Below, in pieces: positions 36,701 to 43,659 of a stretch of 64,000 bases of DNA (positions within the stretch are counted from its first letter, which is position 1; each line of letters starts with the position of its first letter). Origin of the DNA: Mycobacterium sp. GA-1285 (GTDB lineage: Bacteria > Actinomycetota > Actinomycetes > Mycobacteriales > Mycobacteriaceae); assembly GCF_001499905.1 (NCBI RefSeq), contig NZ_LQIS01000023.1, forward strand, positions 62,001 to 126,000, read 5' to 3'. The notes beneath the pieces are model-generated. The model was not told the origin of the DNA, made no database searches, and was given only the letters and a program-made list of their open reading frames with translations. The translations under genes were made by a program, and so were the position numbers.

Positions 36701-37426
36701 GAGCTGTTCGAGCGCGGCGTGGAATCAGCCGAGCAGCGTATTGTGCTCGGTCTCGACGAACACGAGTTGCGGGCTGTAACTGTGGCTTTCGCCGATCAGG
36801 CGCACATGTTGGTGCTCGGGGAGAGCGGCTGCGGCAAGACATCTCTGCTGCGCGTGGTGTGTCAGGAGATCGTCCGGACCCACAGCGTCGAGCACGTTCG
36901 CATGGAGATCGTGGATTTCCGGCGCTCACTGCTCGGCGTCGTGGAATCCGAGCACTTGGCCGGATATGCCGCATCACCGGTGGCTCTGACCGCGCGGATT
37001 CCCAAACTCCTCGCGATGCTCGAAGCGCGCATGCCGGGCGAGGACGTGACCCAGCAGCAGTTACGCGACCGATCGTGGTGGTCCGGGCCCGAGATCTTTG
37101 TCGTGGTCGACGATTACGACCTGGTGGCCGGATCGACGGGTAATCCGTTGACGCCGCTTGCCGACTTTCTGCCCCACGCCGCCGACCTGGGCCTGCATGT
37201 CATCGTCGCCCGCCGATCGGGAGGCGCCGCGCGGGCGATGTTCGACCCGCTTCTGGCCAGAATGCGGGAGATCGGCTGCCTCGGCGTGATGATGAGTGCA
37301 AGTGCGGACGACGGTGTGCTGATGGGCTCGGTGCGTCCCTCGTCGCTGCCGGCGGGACGCGCCGTGCTGATCGCTCGTGGCGAGGGCGAGCGCCTCATCC
37401 AGGTCGGGTGGGTGGAGCCGCCATGA
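33707..37426 (+). CDS. eccC4: ESX-4 FtsK/SpoIIIE-type ATPase EccC4, 1239 aa
   Basis: Motor ATPase of the ESX-4 system that binds substrates and powers export. Two membrane helices lie near the N-terminus (LMPLAMLVAAVGMMAVYF; MFAFFPAMMVMSALGTML). Three ATPase domains carry Walker A lysines Lys431 (GATGSGKSE), Lys755 (GGPQSGKST) and Lys1044 (GESGCGKTS). Walker B of domain 1 is LFIVVDEFSEL; in domains 2 and 3 the catalytic Glu position reads Gly and Asp (VVDGWS; VVDDYD). ATG 33707 gives 1239 aa, close to the 1236 aa of M. tuberculosis EccC4; GTG 33665 is an alternative. It overlaps the next gene by 4 nt. Confidence 0.95.
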   Translation: MESSPTARGVVVKSPPALPKAASSNPLARLMPLAMLVAAVGMMAVYFTSGAGENRTPMFAFFPAMMVMSALGTMLYGARGGADRSAEIDRNRRSYLRYLDGLDDEVVAAAASQRRQQNSRHPAPESLWRSVSSRRLIRPGPDDDDFCCVRVGVGEQPLDTPLMEPDLGTVDDRDPVTVSALRALIRQRSVVRRSPVTLALRQHSVIAVHGDGERARGLVRAMVCQLAAHHRPELVAIAAVTDRKTGHEWDWLKWLPHYQHSPHTNSGSTHRHLVVVAEGSPVGAEALTVTNGVTVVTIGADWAEPVSYLRLDGEHLAVHTGDRPEAACEPDSLTLPQATMCARQLAAHGFEVAAPGERHRMATMRGWLDLMSIEQPSLLTPEKLWTPCRQVRPVPIGVGDDGTPVWIDINEAARNGIGPHGLCVGATGSGKSELLRTLVLGMIASHPPDVFNLVLVDFKGGATFLGLERSRHVAAVITNLADEAHLVARMSDALAGEVHRRQELLRAAGNFVNVADYASARSRGVLLPPLPALFIVVDEFSELLTQHPDFAELFVAIGRLGRSLGIHLLLASQRLDEGRLRGLDTHLSYRICLKTFSAGESRAVLGVSDAHTLPGTPGAALLKTAAGDLIRFQTAFVSGPCPQPDPEDGDEVCAPTIFTATPPPVRDDEHTAHAPSVLEAVLDRIEGHGTAAHPVWLPPLTAPPTLDQIMPTGDRDPLSVPMGLVDVPFEQRRDRLMAQVAASNVAVVGGPQSGKSTAVQTLMLALAQTCSPADISFYVLDFGGGALTRLAELPHVGAVSGRADTDLCRRTVAVIEALIRSRENLFRTMGIGSMAEYRARRAAQDPGAADDPHGDVFLVVDGWSHLRRELDQLETPITAIAAQGLAFGVHVVITASRWPELRPGLKDQLATRIELRLGDPAESEMDRRRARSLIDGPPGRGITADGRELVIALPRWDGVTSTEGLGEALAATVERHRQRWSGRSAPRIELLPTLVRHSELFERGVESAEQRIVLGLDEHELRAVTVAFADQAHMLVLGESGCGKTSLLRVVCQEIVRTHSVEHVRMEIVDFRRSLLGVVESEHLAGYAASPVALTARIPKLLAMLEARMPGEDVTQQQLRDRSWWSGPEIFVVVDDYDLVAGSTGNPLTPLADFLPHAADLGLHVIVARRSGGAARAMFDPLLARMREIGCLGVMMSASADDGVLMGSVRPSSLPAGRAVLIARGEGERLIQVGWVEPP

Positions 37427-38553
37427 CGCATGTCGTCGTCGAGGTAGGACCCGCCGGGATACATGGAGTCAATCCGGTTGACGCTGAACTGGTCTCATTG
37501 GCGCTGGAAGCCATCGACGACGACCTCGTGCTCATCGACGAGGATGCGGTGTCCGTGTCCGGACTCTGGTCTGAGCTGATGGGAGCGGCGGTGGGCGGTG
37601 CCGAAGATGTCGTCCTCGTGTGCCCGACGTGGTGGCCGAGCGCTCGGATCGACCGCGTCCGCGAAGCGACGGCGGCCGCGACCGTCGAGGTGATCGGGCG
37701 TACGGCGGCGCTTCAACGGCAGATACGCGCGACCGTCGTCGAGGTCGCCGTGGAGATGGTCCTGGTCACGCGTGTGGGTGCCCGCGCCGTCGTCGTAGCG
37801 AACGTCGACGACGAAGTGGCGAACAGAGTGGTTGCAGCGGTCGGCTCGGGGCCGGTACTGATCGATGCGCCCGGTATCGGCGGATCGCTGGCCGGGGAGA
37901 TCGCAAACCGTTTGCGTGCCAACGGGGTCGAGGTCCGCTTCGCGGATGAGGGCGCCGTTCGTCGCCCAGGAGCCGGACCTCCTGCGTCTGGGCCCGTGAT
38001 CGTCGGCTGCGACGCGAACCAGCCGCGACGAGCGGCTGTGCTGGCGGCCGTCGCCGCGACGATCGTGGTGGTGTGCGGCGGGTTCATCCTGGGTGGCGGT
38101 GGTGAGGGGCAGCCGAGCTCTGCGTCAAACCTGTTGGTGGAGGGACGAGTTCAGGTCACGGTGCCTGCGGCGTGGCCGGTGCAGCACATCACGTCCGGGC
38201 CGGGCTCGGCCCGCGCGCAGATCACCTCCCCGTCAGACGACGACGTCGCGCTTCACCTCACCCAGTCGGTGGGCCCGCCACACACGGACCTCGCCCAGAC
38301 TGCGGCCTCGTTGCAGAGCGCACTGGCCGGTGAGCCGGGTGATGTCTTCGTCGACTTCAACGCAGCCGACACACCGGCGGGGAGGGCCGGCGTCACGTAT
38401 CGGGAACTGCGCCCGGACCATCACGTCGCTTGGACCGTGCTCGTCGATGACGGTGTCCGCATCGCCATCGGCTGCCAGAGCGCGCCGGGTCGCGAGTCCA
38501 CCGTGCGCGAGGTCTGCGATCAGGCGATCAGATCGGCGCACGCGATTTCCTGA
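37423..38553 (+). CDS. Type VII secretion-associated protein (Rv3446c-like), 376 aa
   Basis: The N-terminal half resembles a degenerate actin/ASKHA-like domain ([35 protein letters not shown]). A membrane helix at about residues 206-225 ([19 protein letters not shown]) follows. The extracytoplasmic C-terminal domain begins [20 protein letters not shown]. This matches the family of ESX-4 proteins encoded between eccC4 and esxU; its role is not established. The ATG overlaps the eccC4 stop (ATGA). Confidence 0.85.
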   Translation: MTHVVVEVGPAGIHGVNPVDAELVSLALEAIDDDLVLIDEDAVSVSGLWSELMGAAVGGAEDVVLVCPTWWPSARIDRVREATAAATVEVIGRTAALQRQIRATVVEVAVEMVLVTRVGARAVVVANVDDEVANRVVAAVGSGPVLIDAPGIGGSLAGEIANRLRANGVEVRFADEGAVRRPGAGPPASGPVIVGCDANQPRRAAVLAAVAATIVVVCGGFILGGGGEGQPSSASNLLVEGRVQVTVPAAWPVQHITSGPGSARAQITSPSDDDVALHLTQSVGPPHTDLAQTAASLQSALAGEPGDVFVDFNAADTPAGRAGVTYRELRPDHHVAWTVLVDDGVRIAIGCQSAPGRESTVREVCDQAIRSAHAIS

Positions 38554-38626
38554 ATCGGGTGGAACCGGATTGATACCCGATGCGTCGTACCAATCAGAAC
38601 CGAAGCGAGGAACAGAGAGGATGCCC

Positions 38627-38950
38627 ATGACGACACCGCAAGGCGGTTCGCTCAACACCGATTTCGACCTGATGACCGCGGTCGCCGGCCAGACCGACGC
38701 GCGTAACGAGGAGATTCGCGCAATGCTGCAGTCCTTCATCGGACGGATGAGCGCCGTGCCACCGTCGGTCTGGGGAGGCACCGCGGCGACCCGCTTCCGC
38801 GACGTCGTCGACCGGTGGAATGCGGAGTCCCTGAAGCTGCACGCGTCATTGCAGCGGATCGCCGAAACCATCCGGCTCAACCAGCAGACCCTTCGGGAAG
38901 CCAACGAAAGCCACTCACACCGCATCGGCGCGGTGGCCAACCACCTGTAG
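38627..38950 (+). CDS. esxU: ESAT-6-like protein EsxU, 107 aa
   Basis: WXG100-family ESX-4 substrate or partner of EsxT. Helix-turn-helix hairpin with the turn motif Trp-Gly-Gly in [40 protein letters not shown] is close to Rv3445c. Of two in-frame ATGs (38621, 38627) the second was chosen because GAGAGG lies 6 nt upstream. esxT starts 10 nt downstream with AGGAG between. Confidence 0.93.
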   Translation: MTTPQGGSLNTDFDLMTAVAGQTDARNEEIRAMLQSFIGRMSAVPPSVWGGTAATRFRDVVDRWNAESLKLHASLQRIAETIRLNQQTLREANESHSHRIGAVANHL

Positions 38951-38960
38951 AGGAGCAGCG

Positions 38961-39257
38961 ATGGACCACGTGTTGTCGTACAACTTCGACGAGATCGAAT
39001 ACACCGTCCGGCAGGAGATCCACGCCACCTCGGCCCGGCTGAACGGCGCCCTCGACGAGCTGCGGGCGCAGATCGCGCCGCTGCAGGAGGTGTGGACCCG
39101 CCAGGCGGCCGAGGCGTACCGGCTCGAGCAGGCGCGGTGGGAACAGGCGGCCGGCGCCCTCAACGAGATCCTGTTCAGCCTCGGCAACGCGGTTCGCGAC
39201 GGTGCCGACGACGTGGCCGCGACCGATCGCAGCGCCGCAGGCGCATGGGGTGCCTGA
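38961..39257 (+). CDS. esxT: ESAT-6-like protein EsxT, 98 aa
   Basis: WXG100-fold partner of EsxU; the pair forms a heterodimer in M. tuberculosis. SYNFDEIEYTVRQEIHATSA and IAPLQEVWTRQAAEAYRLEQ show the two-helix hairpin, but the turn reads Trp-Thr-Arg where canonical members have WxG, as in Rv3444c. It is the last gene of the eccC4-esxT transcript, followed by a strong hairpin at 39315-39351. Confidence 0.93.
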   Translation: MDHVLSYNFDEIEYTVRQEIHATSARLNGALDELRAQIAPLQEVWTRQAAEAYRLEQARWEQAAGALNEILFSLGNAVRDGADDVAATDRSAAGAWGA

Positions 39258-39314
39258 CCGGGAAGAGGCTTGTGCGGTCCCAACTGGAGGGGAGCCAAAG
39301 GGGCCGCACGGTAC

Positions 39315-39351
39315 GCGCCACCGTGGCCGACGACAGCGGCCACGGTGGCGC
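39315..39351. terminator. Strong bidirectional hairpin between esxT and the excalibur gene
   Basis: GCGCCACCGTGGCC (39315-39328) and GGCCACGGTGGCGC (39338-39351) form a perfect 14-bp stem with a 9-nt loop. It lies between convergent esxT and the small secreted gene, 11 nt from the latter's stop. No U-tract; the high GC stem fits mycobacterial terminators. A weaker GTGCGG/CCGCAC pairing precedes it (39272-39309). Confidence 0.7.
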
Positions 39352-39362
39352 ATCACCGTCGA

Positions 39363-39554
39363 CTACTCGCAGGCGATGCCGTCGTTGTCGCGGTCCAGGT
39401 GCGGCGAGTAGCCGTCCTCTCCCTGCATGATCGGCGTGACGCCGGCCTCGCGGGCAGCGGAGCAGTTCTTGTAGTAGGTGTCCGCGGATGCGGTGGCGGC
39501 CCCGGCGGCGGTTGCCGCGACGACGAATGCGGCAACGATCAAGCCACGAATCAT
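39363..39554 (-). CDS. Small secreted excalibur-domain protein, 63 aa
   Basis: A signal peptide (LIVAAFVVAATAAGAATASA) is followed by a single excalibur calcium-binding motif: YYKNCSAAREAGVTPI ... LDRDNDGIACE, with the Asp-x-Asp-x-Asp-Gly loop and the two conserved cysteines. Only about 37 residues remain after cleavage. ATG 39554 has GGAG 5 nt upstream; GTG 39560 is also in frame. Extracellular; function unknown beyond likely Ca2+ binding. Divergent from rplM. Confidence 0.8.
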   Translation of the reverse strand: MIRGLIVAAFVVAATAAGAATASADTYYKNCSAAREAGVTPIMQGEDGYSPHLDRDNDGIACE

Positions 39555-39860
39555 TCTCACTCCATTGGAATCTTGGACTTGCGGATGCGAGATGGCCGGT
39601 TTGCCGCCACCCCGCGACGACGCTAAGGGGACGGGACCGAAAACGAATCCGGGATTTCCCTATGCTTTGGACGGCACCCCGCGACGCGGGGGCGATGTAG
39701 CGTTTTGACCTGCGGCGACGCGCCCAGGTAAGCTGCCTCGTTGGCGTGCGGTAAGCACGGGTCCTCGGGTCAACGTCGGTCGCCGAGATCAACCCCACCG
39801 GATGCGCCTGACCGGCACCGGGCCACCGGGAATCGAACCCGATAAAGGAGAGGTAGCGCT
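39555..39860. other. 306-bp intergenic region between the excalibur gene and rplM
   Basis: It holds no convincing gene. It contains a CCCCGC-GAC-GCGGGG hairpin (39677-39691), the rplM promoter (39705-39734) and about 125 nt of untranslated leader before the rplM GTG. Such a long leader on a ribosomal-protein operon may carry regulation; no named riboswitch or leader motif was recognised. Confidence 0.5.
39705..39734 (+). promoter_or_regulatory. Sigma-A-type promoter for rplM-rpsI
   Basis: TTGACC (39705-39710), 18-nt spacer, TAAGCT (39729-39734), a good housekeeping match, about 125 nt upstream of the rplM start. Confidence 0.6.
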
Positions 39861-40304
39861 GTGCCTACGTACACGCCGAAGGCGGGTGACACCACACGTT
39901 CGTGGTACGTCATCGACGCCACCGACGTGGTGCTCGGCCGGCTCGCCGTGGCAGCAGCCAATCTGCTGCGCGGCAAGCACAAGCCGACATACACGCCGAA
40001 TGTCGACGGTGGCGATTTCGTCATCGTCATCAACGCCGAGAAGATCTCGATCGCCGGTAACAAGGCGGAACGCACATTCTTCTACCGCCACTCGGGTTAC
40101 CCCGGTGGTCTGCGCAAGCGCTCGCTGGCTGAGGAGATGGAGAAGCACGCCGACCGGGTCGTCGAGAGGGCGATCCTCGGCATGATTCCGCACACCAAAC
40201 TGGGCCGTCAGGTAAAGAAGAAGCTGCGCGTATACGTCGGGCCGGATCATCCGCACACCGCCCAGCAGCCGATTCCCTACGAGATCAAGCAGGTGGCGCA
40301 ATGA
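39861..40304 (+). CDS. rplM: 50S ribosomal protein L13, 147 aa
   Basis: Early-assembling 23S rRNA binding protein. [40 protein letters not shown] and [19 protein letters not shown] are diagnostic. It starts with GTG after GGAGAGG. The stop overlaps the rpsI ATG (ATGA). Confidence 0.98.
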   Translation: MPTYTPKAGDTTRSWYVIDATDVVLGRLAVAAANLLRGKHKPTYTPNVDGGDFVIVINAEKISIAGNKAERTFFYRHSGYPGGLRKRSLAEEMEKHADRVVERAILGMIPHTKLGRQVKKKLRVYVGPDHPHTAQQPIPYEIKQVAQ

Positions 40305-40780
40305 CAGAGGCGACTGGGACCGAGACCGTTGACACTTCCGATGCCGTGACCGAGGCAGCCGCCGAGGCGACCCCCCGTGAGCCGGTCTTCATCGACCGCC
40401 CCATCCAGACCGTCGGCCGCCGTAAAGAGGCCGTCGTCCGGGTCCGTCTGGTTCCTGGAACGGGCCAGTTCCACCTCGACGGCCGTAGCCTCGAGGACTA
40501 CTTCCCGAACAAGGTCCACCAGCAGCTCATCAAGGCTCCGTTGGTCACCGTCGACCGGCTGGAGAGCTTCGACATCTACGCCCATCTCGACGGTGGCGGC
40601 CCGTCGGGTCAGGCGGGCGCGCTGCGTCTGGCGATCGCCCGTGCCCTGATCCTGGTACAGCCCGAGGACCGGCCCGCGCTGAAGAAGGCCGGCTTCCTGA
40701 CCCGCGATCCGCGGGCCATCGAGCGCAAGAAGTACGGGCTGAAGAAGGCCCGTAAGGCGCCTCAGTACAGCAAGCGCTGA
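40301..40780 (+). CDS. rpsI: 30S ribosomal protein S9, 159 aa
   Basis: S9 whose C-terminal tail reaches the P site: ends [12 protein letters not shown]. An acidic Thr/Ala-rich N-terminal extension of about 30 residues precedes the core [20 protein letters not shown]. Coupled to rplM by a 4-nt overlap; followed by a classical terminator. Confidence 0.98.
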   Translation: MTEATGTETVDTSDAVTEAAAEATPREPVFIDRPIQTVGRRKEAVVRVRLVPGTGQFHLDGRSLEDYFPNKVHQQLIKAPLVTVDRLESFDIYAHLDGGGPSGQAGALRLAIARALILVQPEDRPALKKAGFLTRDPRAIERKKYGLKKARKAPQYSKR

Positions 40781-40791
40781 TCGATCCGCAG

Positions 40792-40824
40792 AACCGCCGG
40801 ATGTGCACCGCACGTCCGGCGGTT
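40792..40824 (+). terminator. Rho-independent terminator of rplM-rpsI
   Basis: AACCGCCGGA (40792-40801) and TCCGGCGGTT (40815-40824) form a perfect 10-bp stem that extends inward through GTGC/GCAC to an ACC loop, followed by TT. It is 11 nt after the rpsI stop. Confidence 0.85.
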
Positions 40825-41085
40825 TTGCATTCAAGCAGAGCTGAGGTCTAACTCGATTCGCGGCCTTCCGGTTTCGTCAAGCGGTCCGTCGTGATCCGGA
40901 GCGATCCGGGCACGAAATTTTTTTGGTTTGCCGGTCAACCTTTGTGTGATCACCTAACTGCGCATGTTCACCGACGACGCAGCAATGGTGACTGCACAGC
41001 TAATTAGGCCGATTCCATTTACTTACGGGCGCGAAAATTTTTCTTGAAATGCCGTTTAGCTCCCTACCCAGGAGGAACCACCGTC
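40825..41085. other. AT-rich intergenic region with imperfect direct repeats
   Basis: After the rpsI terminator this 261-bp stretch has no long ORF. It contains two related AT-rich islands: 40907-40933 (CGGGCACGAAA, T-run, GCCG) and 41026-41054 (CGGGCGCGAAAA, T-run, GCCG), about 119 nt apart, unusual in this GC-rich sequence. They may be nucleoid-protein (Lsr2-like) or regulator binding sites or UP-like promoter elements for the downstream secreted-protein gene. No -35/-10 pair is convincing. Confidence 0.45.
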
Positions 41086-41199
41086 GTGGGAGCACGGATG
41101 CTGCGCGCAGGGCGGTCCAATACCGCCACCGGCGCGACGTCAAGAGCAGTCGGGGGGCCGGGTCGCTGCTTCCTGAAAGTGAAGAGGAGTGATTCATGA
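41086..41199 (+). CDS. Candidate 37-residue leader ORF overlapping the secreted-protein gene
   Basis: GTG at 41086 (an in-frame ATG follows at 41098) lies 9 nt after GGAGGA (41071-41076), one of the better Shine-Dalgarno sites in the area. The frame is open for 37 codons and its TGA overlaps the ATG of the next gene (ATGA at 41196-41199). The peptide is Arg/Gly-rich with one Cys and matches nothing known. Ribosome site plus coupling overlap argue for a translated leader; chance is possible. Confidence 0.4.
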   Translation: MGARMLRAGRSNTATGATSRAVGGPGRCFLKVKRSDS

Positions 41200-41816
41200 G
41201 AAGTCACCTGTTGCGACTGTTTGCCATCGTGGTGAGCGTCGCTTCAATGGCGCTCGTCGGCGCGGTCGGCACGGCCACAATCGCGTCGGCTCAACCCGCC
41301 CCGCCCAGCAAGACCGTCCCGATAACCGGGAAGGACCTTAACACCGGGCAACAGGTATTCGAGGGTACGTTCACGATGACCGGGCCCGTCAAAGAGAACC
41401 CGGGCAATTCAGAGCTACCTTTGCTCATAACCGGTCAGCTCACCGGCACGCTTACGGGTCAGCCCGGCAATCCCCAAGGTCGCGGACGAGGCGACAAGGC
41501 CGTGGACCAGCAGGTGGAGATGCCTGCCGCCGCGACCTTTACCGAAGGGGCGCCAACAACCGGTGGCGCCGGAGAGAGCCTGCAGCAGGCGGTGTGCAAC
41601 GTCCTGAACCTGACGCTGGGGCCCCTGGATCTGAACCTGCTGGGCTTGAGGGTCCAGCTCAATCAGGTGGTGCTCAGGATCACGGCGATTCCGGGCGGTG
41701 GCCTCCTCGGCGACCTGTTGTGCGGTGTCGCTGGCGGACCGCAGCCGCCACCCCTACCCACGGGGCTGCAGCAGATCATCAACTTGCTCACTCAAATCCT
41801 CGGGGCTCTTGGTTGA
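41196..41816 (+). CDS. Secreted protein with LNLLGL-type two-cysteine domain, 206 aa
   Basis: A signal peptide (LLRLFAIVVSVASMALVGAV ... TIASA) leads to a mature domain. The first half is a beta-rich GKDLNTGQQVFEGTFTMTGP segment. The second half carries the actinobacterial pattern VCNVLNLTLGPLDLNLLGLR then a repeat-like LLGDLLCGVAGG; the two Cys probably form a disulfide. Similar secreted proteins of unknown role occur in mycobacteria and Streptomyces. ATG 41196 has GAAGAGGAG 6 nt upstream. Followed by a hairpin. Confidence 0.75.
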   Translation: MRSHLLRLFAIVVSVASMALVGAVGTATIASAQPAPPSKTVPITGKDLNTGQQVFEGTFTMTGPVKENPGNSELPLLITGQLTGTLTGQPGNPQGRGRGDKAVDQQVEMPAAATFTEGAPTTGGAGESLQQAVCNVLNLTLGPLDLNLLGLRVQLNQVVLRITAIPGGGLLGDLLCGVAGGPQPPPLPTGLQQIINLLTQILGALG

Positions 41817-41852
41817 CCTCCGAGTTCGCGAGTAGCTAACTGACAACGACGA

Positions 41853-41884
41853 CACCGCCCGTGCGCACTCGCGTGCGGGCGGTG
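41853..41884 (+). terminator. Hairpin after the secreted-protein gene
   Basis: CACCGCCCG (41853-41861) pairs with CGGGCGGTG (41876-41884), with CGC/GCG inside and GACGAC/GTCGTC able to extend it outside. It lies 36 nt after the stop, before glmM. No U-tract. Confidence 0.55.
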
Positions 41885-41983
41885 CCGTCGTCTGTGTCTC
41901 GATCGGGTACCAGTTCGGCCGCGCGATCATTGATGACCTCGTCGCTTAGGTGATCGAGCCCCGATTGTGAGAAATTTGTCGGC

Positions 41984-43321
41984 ATGCCTCGACTGTTCGG
42001 CACCGACGGAGTGCGCGGCGTCGCCAACCAGGATCTGACCGCCGAACTGGCGTTGGCGCTCGGTTCGGCGGCAGCGCGCCGGTTGGCGACTGCCGGTGGG
42101 CACGCCAGGCGGGTGGCCGTCGTCGGCCGCGACCCCCGGGCCAGCGGTGAAATGCTCGAGGCAGCGGTCATCGCCGGCTTGACCAGCGAAGGCGTCGACG
42201 CGCTCGGCGTGGGGATACTGCCGACCCCGGCCGTGGCGTACCTGACCAGCGCCTACGACGCGGACTTCGGCGTGATGATCAGCGCCTCGCACAACCCGAT
42301 GCCCGACAACGGCATCAAGATCTTCGGCCCCGGCGGCCACAAACTCAACGACGCCGCCGAGGACCGGATCGAAGAACTGGTCACCCAAGGTCCCGGAAAC
42401 CGGCCCACCGGCGCCCAGATCGGTCGGGTGGTGGACGCCGGGGACGCCCTTGACCGGTATCTGCGGCATGTCAGCAAGGCCGTCACGACCAGGTTGGATC
42501 AACTCACCGTCGTCGTCGACTGCGCCAATGGCGCCGCCTGGGCCGCGGCGCCGCGAGCGTACCGCGCGGCCGGCGCCAACGTCATCACGATCAATGCCCA
42601 GCCCGATGGATTGAACATCAACGATCGCTGCGGCTCGACGCACATGGAGACCTTGCGGTCCGCGGTCGTCTCCTACGGCGCCGACCTGGGCCTCGCACAC
42701 GACGGCGATGCGGACCGATGCCTCGCCGTCGACGCGCGCGGGCGCGTGATCGACGGCGACGCGATCATGGTGATTCTCGCCCTCGCCATGCAGGAAAGTG
42801 GCGAATTGGCGTCGAACACCTTGGTGACGACCGTGATGAGCAACCTCGGCCTGCATCTGGCCATGCGAGCGGCCGGGGTGAACGTCTGCACGACGAGCGT
42901 GGGTGATCGTTACGTCCTCGAGGAACTGCGAGCCGGGGGCTACTCGCTCGGCGGTGAGCAGTCCGGGCACATCGTCATGCCGGCGTTCGGTACCACAGGC
43001 GACGGCATCGTCACCGGGTTGCGGTTGATGTCGCGTATGGCGCAAACCCGCACCCCGCTCGCTGCGCTCGCCGAGCCGATGCGGACGCTGCCTCAGGTCC
43101 TGATCAACGTCGAGGTCGCGGACAAAGCGACCGTCGCCGACGCGCCGTCGGTCCGCACCGCGGTCGCCGAAGTGGAAGCCGAACTCGGCGACACGGGCCG
43201 AATACTGCTGCGCCCCTCGGGAACCGAGCAAGTCGTGCGTGTGATGGTGGAGGCGGCCGACGAAGACACCGCGCGGCAATTGGCCGTGCGAGTCGCCGAG
43301 CAGGTCAGCGCGCAACGCTGA
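41984..43321 (+). CDS. glmM: Phosphoglucosamine mutase, 445 aa
   Basis: Interconverts glucosamine-6-phosphate and glucosamine-1-phosphate for UDP-GlcNAc and peptidoglycan synthesis. It shows [20 protein letters not shown], the phospho-serine loop [14 protein letters not shown] (Ser102), the metal loop [12 protein letters not shown] and the sugar loop [10 protein letters not shown]-terminal phosphate loop [14 protein letters not shown] is intact. It works with glmS, encoded about 5 kb downstream. Confidence 0.97.
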   Translation: MPRLFGTDGVRGVANQDLTAELALALGSAAARRLATAGGHARRVAVVGRDPRASGEMLEAAVIAGLTSEGVDALGVGILPTPAVAYLTSAYDADFGVMISASHNPMPDNGIKIFGPGGHKLNDAAEDRIEELVTQGPGNRPTGAQIGRVVDAGDALDRYLRHVSKAVTTRLDQLTVVVDCANGAAWAAAPRAYRAAGANVITINAQPDGLNINDRCGSTHMETLRSAVVSYGADLGLAHDGDADRCLAVDARGRVIDGDAIMVILALAMQESGELASNTLVTTVMSNLGLHLAMRAAGVNVCTTSVGDRYVLEELRAGGYSLGGEQSGHIVMPAFGTTGDGIVTGLRLMSRMAQTRTPLAALAEPMRTLPQVLINVEVADKATVADAPSVRTAVAEVEAELGDTGRILLRPSGTEQVVRVMVEAADEDTARQLAVRVAEQVSAQR

Positions 43322-43361
43322 CCGTGGAACCGGTCGCTGTCGCAGCGCGTCCAACTCACAT

Positions 43362-43658
43362 ATGGACACATCACGTGTCGACGCCGCCGCATTGTCGAGC
43401 GTCGCGCGGCAGTATCAGGCCGTGGCCGACACCGTCGACGCCGCCGTGCGAACGCATCTGAGCGGCTTGGCGTTCGACGGGGCCGGTGCGGGCCGCGCGT
43501 ATGTAGCAGGTGGTGACGCGGTGCGGTCGGCAGTCGATGACATGGTCAATCAGTTGCGGGAATGGTCCCGCGCGTCGGCGGAGATCGCCGGCGCGCTTCG
43601 GGCCTCCGTCGACCGGTACGCCGAAGCCGACGCACGCGCTGCCGAGAGAATGGGCTGA
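43362..43658 (+). CDS. EspC/WXG100-like small helical protein (Rv3440c-like), 98 aa
   Basis: Two amphipathic helices typical of ESX-secreted small proteins: VDAAALSSVARQYQAVADTV, then a Gly-rich turn and DDMVNQLREWSRASAEIAGA. Near the C-terminus Tyr-Ala-Glu-Ala-Asp (DRYAEADARAAERMG) matches the general T7SS export signal YxxxD/E. It ends 1 nt before the next ATG, so both are co-translated. A role as type VII substrate or chaperone is inferred, not known. Confidence 0.65.
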   Translation: MDTSRVDAAALSSVARQYQAVADTVDAAVRTHLSGLAFDGAGAGRAYVAGGDAVRSAVDDMVNQLREWSRASAEIAGALRASVDRYAEADARAAERMG

Positions 43659-43659
43659 C

